This document shows positions 61,822 through 64,000 of a stretch of 64,000 bases of DNA, piece by piece; position 1 is the stretch's first letter, and every line of letters begins with the position of its first letter. Below the pieces are notes generated by a model. That model worked only from the letters and a program-made list of their open reading frames with translations. It searched no databases and was not told where the DNA came from. A program made the position numbers and the translations under genes. The stretch is from Oscillospiraceae bacterium (GTDB taxonomy: Bacteria > Bacillota > Clostridia > Oscillospirales > Oscillospiraceae): the NCBI GenBank assembly GCA_017861365.1, contig JAGFXR010000005.1, positions 50,827 to 114,826 on the forward strand, in the 5' to 3' direction.

Positions 61822-62814
61822 ATGAAGGTTTTAGTATATGGAGCGGGGGTTATAGGCTGTTTTTTGGCACATACGCTGTGTGCGTCCGGTCAGGATGTGG
61901 CCCTGCTGGCGAGAGGAGCCTGGAGGGCGGAGCTGAAGAAAAACGGTCTTGTGATCCGCCACCGGCTGCAGCGGAAAACAACCGTGGACAGGCCGAGAAT
62001 TTTGGAGAAACCCCTGCCGGACGAATATCACGACGCGGTATTTGCCGTGATGCAGCACCAGCAGATGGCGGAAATTCTGGACGATCTGGCCGCTATCAAT
62101 ACGCCTCTTGTGGTGCTGGTGGGCAACAACATGTCCGCGCAAGAACACTGGACGCGCATTCTGGCGCAGACAAAAACGCCGAAAACCGTGCTCTTCGGCT
62201 TCCAGGGTACCGGTGGACGGCGTGAGGGCAGCGTTGTCCACTGCGTACGGCTTGGGGGCGGCTCCATGAGCTTGGGCGGGCTGCACAAGGAACCGACAGA
62301 GCAGGAAAAGGCGGCCATAACCGCCCTGTTCGCCAGCACAAAATACCGGCTGACCTGGGTGCGGGATATGGACGCCTGGTATAAGACCCACCTTACGCTG
62401 ATTTTGCCGGTGGCCTATCTCTGCTATGCGGTGGGATGTGATCTCCGCCGTACAAGCAGCGCACAGCGAAAGCAGGTTCTGGACGCGGCAGGTCAGGCCT
62501 GCGGCCTTCTCAAAAGGCTGGGCATCCCCTTGCTGCCGGAGGGTGCCGATCTGTATTATAAGCCCGGTGGCAAGCGTGCCCTGATGGCCGGCCTCCTTTG
62601 GATTATGGCAAAGACCGTCGTCGGTGAGCTGGCGGCCACCGATCATTGCCGACATGCCGTCACGGAGATGGAAGAGCTGGACGCCGCCTTTCAAAAGCTT
62701 CGAGAGGACGCCCCGGAATGGGAAATACCCGCCTTTGACGCTCTACGCGCCGCCATGCCGGACTGGGCGCGTCTGCACACGCTGTACGAGGCGGAAAAGC
62801 GTCGTGAACTGTGA
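61822..62814 (+). CDS. Ketopantoate-reductase-like (ApbA/PanE) NAD(P)H oxidoreductase
   Basis: 330 residues. Rossmann start VLVYGAGVIGCFLAHTL (about 3-19), a conserved Asn region VVLVGNNMSAQEHW (about 101) and an all-helical C-terminal domain. ApbA/PanE relatives reduce 2-keto acids. ATG at 61822 follows AAAGGAGG. It is the last gene of the TetR cassette. The C-terminal domain differs from classical PanE, so the substrate may not be ketopantoate. Confidence 0.82.
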   Translation: MKVLVYGAGVIGCFLAHTLCASGQDVALLARGAWRAELKKNGLVIRHRLQRKTTVDRPRILEKPLPDEYHDAVFAVMQHQQMAEILDDLAAINTPLVVLVGNNMSAQEHWTRILAQTKTPKTVLFGFQGTGGRREGSVVHCVRLGGGSMSLGGLHKEPTEQEKAAITALFASTKYRLTWVRDMDAWYKTHLTLILPVAYLCYAVGCDLRRTSSAQRKQVLDAAGQACGLLKRLGIPLLPEGADLYYKPGGKRALMAGLLWIMAKTVVGELAATDHCRHAVTEMEELDAAFQKLREDAPEWEIPAFDALRAAMPDWARLHTLYEAEKRREL

Positions 62815-63137
62815 TGCTCCGCATACAACGCCCTGTTAATATTTGTACGCTGTGGCTTGAACGGTCAAAAAAGATGCCGTTTGAACCTGGTGGGGCCTCG
62901 GCGGAATGGTATTAACTGTTGATTTTGATTTACGTCAAAATAGGTCAGCTTTATTTACTCTCCATGTCAGAAATCATTTTGTATATATATTTTTTTCTTC
63001 TGTTATAATCACAGAAAATAAATTGTAAAGAGAATACATCATATTCGCAATCTTACAAATGTTAGCCCATATGACTGTCTCTCTACGTTTCTCATCAAGA
63101 ACATAAAATGTTCTAAGGCAATGATACTCTCTATTTC
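62815..63137. other. AT-rich spacer, no gene seen
   Basis: No credible frame, RNA gene or strong terminator was recognised. A TATAAT-like box at about 63003 lacks a convincing -35. Confidence 0.4.
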
Positions 63138-63434
63138 TTACCTTTGCTCCCTATACTCGCTGTCGGTCATAACTGTTCCAAGTTGAATATATCGCTTTTC
63201 TTCATTTTTCCAAACAGTATCAATGATGTTTACAGACACGTTAGATACTACTTGTTCGCCGTCTAAAAGAACATATGGGAGATATTTCTCTGTCCAATGG
63301 CCATTTTGATACCAATTCTCAAAAGACAAATTAAAGGTTTTTTGCGATAATTTATCAAAGCTCAGTCGCACATCTTTATTCTCTCTTACATTATTGCAAA
63401 GCCTATATATTTTTCCATTTATATTATATTTCAC
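63138..63434 (-). pseudogene. Truncated GNAT acetyltransferase, N-terminal part
   Basis: 98 residues starting at a GTG (63434) behind AAGGAGG. FENWYQNGHWTEKYLPYVLLDG ... YIQLGTVMTDSEYREQR resembles the front part of GNAT acyltransferases, and the frame stops exactly where the acetyl-CoA-binding motif A (RGxGxG/A) should begin. AT-rich. Probably inactive. Confidence 0.55.
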
Positions 63435-63514
63435 GTTGCCCTCCTTGCACATTATAAAACAATACGAAATTCATATAGGATAATTATACCATAGTAATAC
63501 CAGAAAGTGTTAGT

Positions 63515-63542
63515 GCCGCGTAGTTAAGGACGCGGCTTTTTC
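63515..63542 (+). terminator. Terminator with no upstream gene in sight
   Basis: Seven-base stem GCCGCGT / ACGCGGC with an 8-base loop, then five T residues. It precedes the VirB4-like fragment and may have belonged to the lost transfer operon. Confidence 0.65.
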
Positions 63543-63575
63543 GCTATCCAAATTTAAAGAAAGGAAGCATACTTT

Positions 63576-63737
63576 ATGGTAAAACAAACAAGGCCAAAGA
63601 TTCCTCTGCGGGAGGACACCGAAATCAAGGATTTTCTTGACATGATCACACTGGGTATCGTAAAATTTCAGACCGACCGTTTCATTTACGGAAACAGCTA
63701 CCGCTGCGTATGAGCTCTGCGGGAGTATCAAATTAAG
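63576..63737 (+). pseudogene. Broken start of a VirB4/TraE-like conjugation ATPase
   Basis: The frame reads MVKQTRPKIPLREDTEIKDF ... DRFIYGNSYRCV, then an in-frame TGA (63711-63713) exactly where the family has Trp, then ALREYQIK. The RCVWALREYP start is a hallmark of VirB4-type ATPases of Firmicutes conjugative elements. AAAGGAAG lies before the ATG. After ALREY the similarity ends, so it is both nonsense-mutated and truncated. Confidence 0.6.
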
Positions 63738-63805
63738 GCGGTTATAGACGATGAAAAGCAATGGAAAGCTGACGCAGTACATCAGCTTTCCATTTTGCTC
63801 ATAAT

Positions 63806-64000
63806 TCAGTTAATGTTCATATTCATCTGGATGTCGTAACGATTAACATTCAATCCCGATTCCTCGCCGTGAATTGTGTCGACATATACACCGCCGTTGG
63901 AAAGAATTGTTTTTTTGCTGCCAATGTTTATATCACGACAAATAATTCGCACTTTATCAAGGCCGAATGTTTTTGCTTTCTGTAAGCCAAGTCGTAACTG
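63806..64000 (-). CDS. C-terminal part of a GNAT acetyltransferase, running off the window
   Basis: 64 codons visible, ending in TGA at 63806. LGLQKAKTFGLDKVRIICRDINIGSKKTILSNGGVY and RYDIQMN fit the last third of GNAT enzymes (N near the CoA, then a GG turn and an RYxI end). The start is outside the window. It is not the missing second half of the fragment at 63138-63434: the order on the strand is wrong. Confidence 0.6.
   Translation of the reverse strand, partial: QLRLGLQKAKTFGLDKVRIICRDINIGSKKTILSNGGVYVDTIHGEESGLNVNRYDIQMNMNIN

Noticed and set aside
62700..62740. Possible second copy of the guaA end (GGAATGGGAAATA) as the right attachment site
   Set aside because: Only a short partial match, and it falls inside the reductase gene; not enough for an attachment site.
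1..64000. CRISPR array, rRNA or tRNA genes, and intact insertion sequences
   Set aside because: No regularly spaced repeats, no tRNA cloverleaf with a T-loop GTTCGANTC-type signature, and no transposase gene were recognised in the window.
63138..64000. A single GNAT gene split by an insertion
   Set aside because: On the minus strand the C-terminal piece (63806-64000) comes before the N-terminal piece (63138-63434), so they cannot be two halves of one interrupted gene in its original order.

Overview
The window looks like a chromosome segment of a gut-type Clostridia species (Oscillospiraceae-like). The grounds are high-GC Firmicutes coding sequence, AGGAGG-type ribosome sites, sigma-A promoters, an ECF vitamin transporter set, a DivIVA-like protein, CD1247-type and DUF5711/DUF4363/DUF421 proteins, and a Firmicutes-type mobile element. 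This assignment is inference; there is no rRNA or tRNA gene in the window to confirm it.

Region 1 (1-30.5 kb) is core chromosome. In order: leuS (5' end cut), rpsU, a yqeG / TIM-barrel / M24 peptidase operon, efp, an FMN-riboswitch-controlled ribU, dinB, a ClpC-type unfoldase with a McsA-like zinc head, and a minus-strand operon (rRNA methyltransferase, ecfA1, ecfA2, ecfT, truA, DUF5711, cvpA). Then come a DivIVA-like gene coupled to a lone fumarase-type beta subunit, a GT2 glycosyltransferase, a second truA, a DUF421/DUF4363 pair, and carA-carB-guaA. RibU (8.3 kb) is the riboflavin-binding component and EcfA1/A2/T (15.7-18.3 kb) are the shared energising module.

Region 2 (30.5 to at least 50.7 kb) is an integrated mobile element whose tyrosine integrase abuts the 3' end of guaA, a known insertion hotspot for genomic islands. 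After int and xis comes a 775-base non-coding region full of hairpins, with a strong promoter, a three-way-junction RNA and tandem terminators. A long co-directional operon follows: YqaJ exonuclease, RecD2-type helicase, a protein with an annealing-protein-like N-terminus, a primase-YodL fusion, PcfK, PcfJ, an NAD-dependent DNA ligase, an M20/M28-like hydrolase, and several unknown families. It closes with a ParM/ParR-type segregation pair and an XRE repressor. This is nearly a complete DNA replication, recombination, sealing and partition kit. No relaxase, coupling protein or intact type IV secretion gene is seen in the window.

Region 3 (51-64 kb) is accessory DNA of mixed base composition. 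It holds small regulators, a LysR-controlled flavoprotein/ferredoxin pair, a MarR-controlled DHA2 exporter, a membrane-bound XRE regulator, and a TetR-controlled cassette (alpha/beta hydrolase, methyltransferase, ketopantoate-reductase-like). It ends in debris: GNAT acetyltransferase fragments and a nonsense-broken start of a VirB4-like conjugation ATPase. The right end of the element was not found, so it is open whether region 3 is cargo of the same element or a pile-up of separate insertions.
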